Shown: piece after piece, positions 15,004-15,378 of the stretch
Position numbering within the stretch: the first letter of the stretch is position 1
Layout of the letters: every line of letters starts with the position of its first letter
NCBI GenBank assembly: GCA_023430365.1
Contig: JAEZAS010000392.1
Coordinates: 1-15,378, forward strand
Reading direction: 5' to 3'
Source of the DNA: Planctomycetota bacterium
GTDB taxonomy: Bacteria; Planctomycetota; Planctomycetia; Pirellulales; Pirellulaceae
DNA length: 15,378 nucleotides
Translations under genes and position numbers: made by a program
The notes under the pieces: model-generated
The model's database searches: none
Told to the model about the DNA's origin: nothing
The model's input: the letters and a program-made list of their open reading frames with translations, nothing else

Positions 15004-15378
15004 GACGCTCCAATGCAGGTCTTAATGTTCTCTCGCTTCGGAGTCTAAATGCAGTCGCAGCCGAATGCAAAAGTCGAGTCCAATGCGTTACCGACGGTAA
15101 CCGTAACGCGAGGCCCATTGTCCACCGGCTCGCGAAACCGACCTTGACAGCACCGTGCTGCTTGCCGCAAAGCGGCAGTGGTACTGCGCCAAATGCTTGG
15201 GTAGCAGGCGGCTTTCGGCTCAAAATTGGCCGAAGTATATTAAGCAGACGAACCTCCTCGTTTCGCGCACTGTCGCGGGCCGCTTGAGGTTCCCACGGCG
15301 ACTGAAGTTGGGCCAATGCGCGTAAGGCATTTGCCGTTCAGCCGCACGACACGGATTGGTCGATCGAATGGCTAACTT
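15004..15378. other. Gene-free region upstream of the SHD1 gene with several inverted repeats
   Basis: I see no convincing gene or RNA gene. Three inverted repeats lie in a row. In 15085-15109, GCGTTAC pairs with GTAACGC around an inner GTTACC-GAC-GGTAAC. At 15149-15159 there is AGCAC-C-GTGCT, and at 15163-15177 TGCCGC-AAA-GCGGCA. They could form a structured leader or an operator for the minus-strand SHD1 gene. No strong promoter was found on that strand. Confidence 0.5.

Noticed and set aside
15144..15149. Perfect TTGACA -35 box on the plus strand
   Set aside because: There is no acceptable -10 at 16-18 bases and no plus-strand gene downstream.
13994..15316. 440-residue minus-strand frame extending upstream of the SHD1 gene
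   Set aside because: It is out of frame with the SHD1 gene over most of its length, Arg/Ala-rich and without motifs. The true frame has Zn, membrane and SHD1 features.

Overview
The window most resembles a chromosomal stretch from a planctomycete, probably of the Pirellulales type. The grounds are high GC content, an SLA1-homology-domain (SHD1) protein, a formylglycine sulfatase, an LptD-like outer-membrane protein, a NagB/PIG-L fusion, and many short palindromic repeats in and around genes. The taxonomic call is inferred from gene content. No phylogenetic marker such as rRNA is present.

Layout by coordinate: 1-302 holds no gene but at least eight small palindromes. Then come purL (3293 to 303) and tyrA (4131 to 3274), both on the minus strand and overlapping by 20 bases. 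A small plus-strand membrane/coiled-coil protein gene (4360-4710) is divergent from tyrA and convergent with lptD, and period-7 repeats flank it on both sides. A minus-strand series follows, listed here in transcription order: an SHD1/Tudor-like membrane protein (15003 to 13366), a NagB/PIG-L fusion (13145 to 11253), a sulfatase (11187 to 9733), a GT-C glycosyltransferase (9662 to 8268) and lptD (7998 to 4843). Intergenic gaps are 65-70 bases between nagB, sulfatase and glycosyltransferase. A 220-base repeat-bearing gap lies upstream of nagB, and a 269-base gap with a good promoter lies upstream of lptD.

The functions are purine biosynthesis (PurL), tyrosine biosynthesis (TyrA), amino-sugar and sulfated-glycan catabolism (NagB/PIG-L plus sulfatase), and envelope building (glycosyltransferase plus LptD). 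The SHD1 protein is a membrane-anchored multi-domain protein of unknown role.

I found no defence system, prophage, CRISPR array or RNA gene. The most notable signal is the repeat content. One 26-base palindromic repeat occurs intergenically at 272-297 and again, identical and in frame, inside purL at 1420-1445. A REPIN-like pair of GTAG-led hairpins at 13232-13371 supplies the stop codon of the SHD1 gene. Heptamer repeats supply the stop codon of the small 116-residue gene and pair across the 3' ends of two convergent genes.
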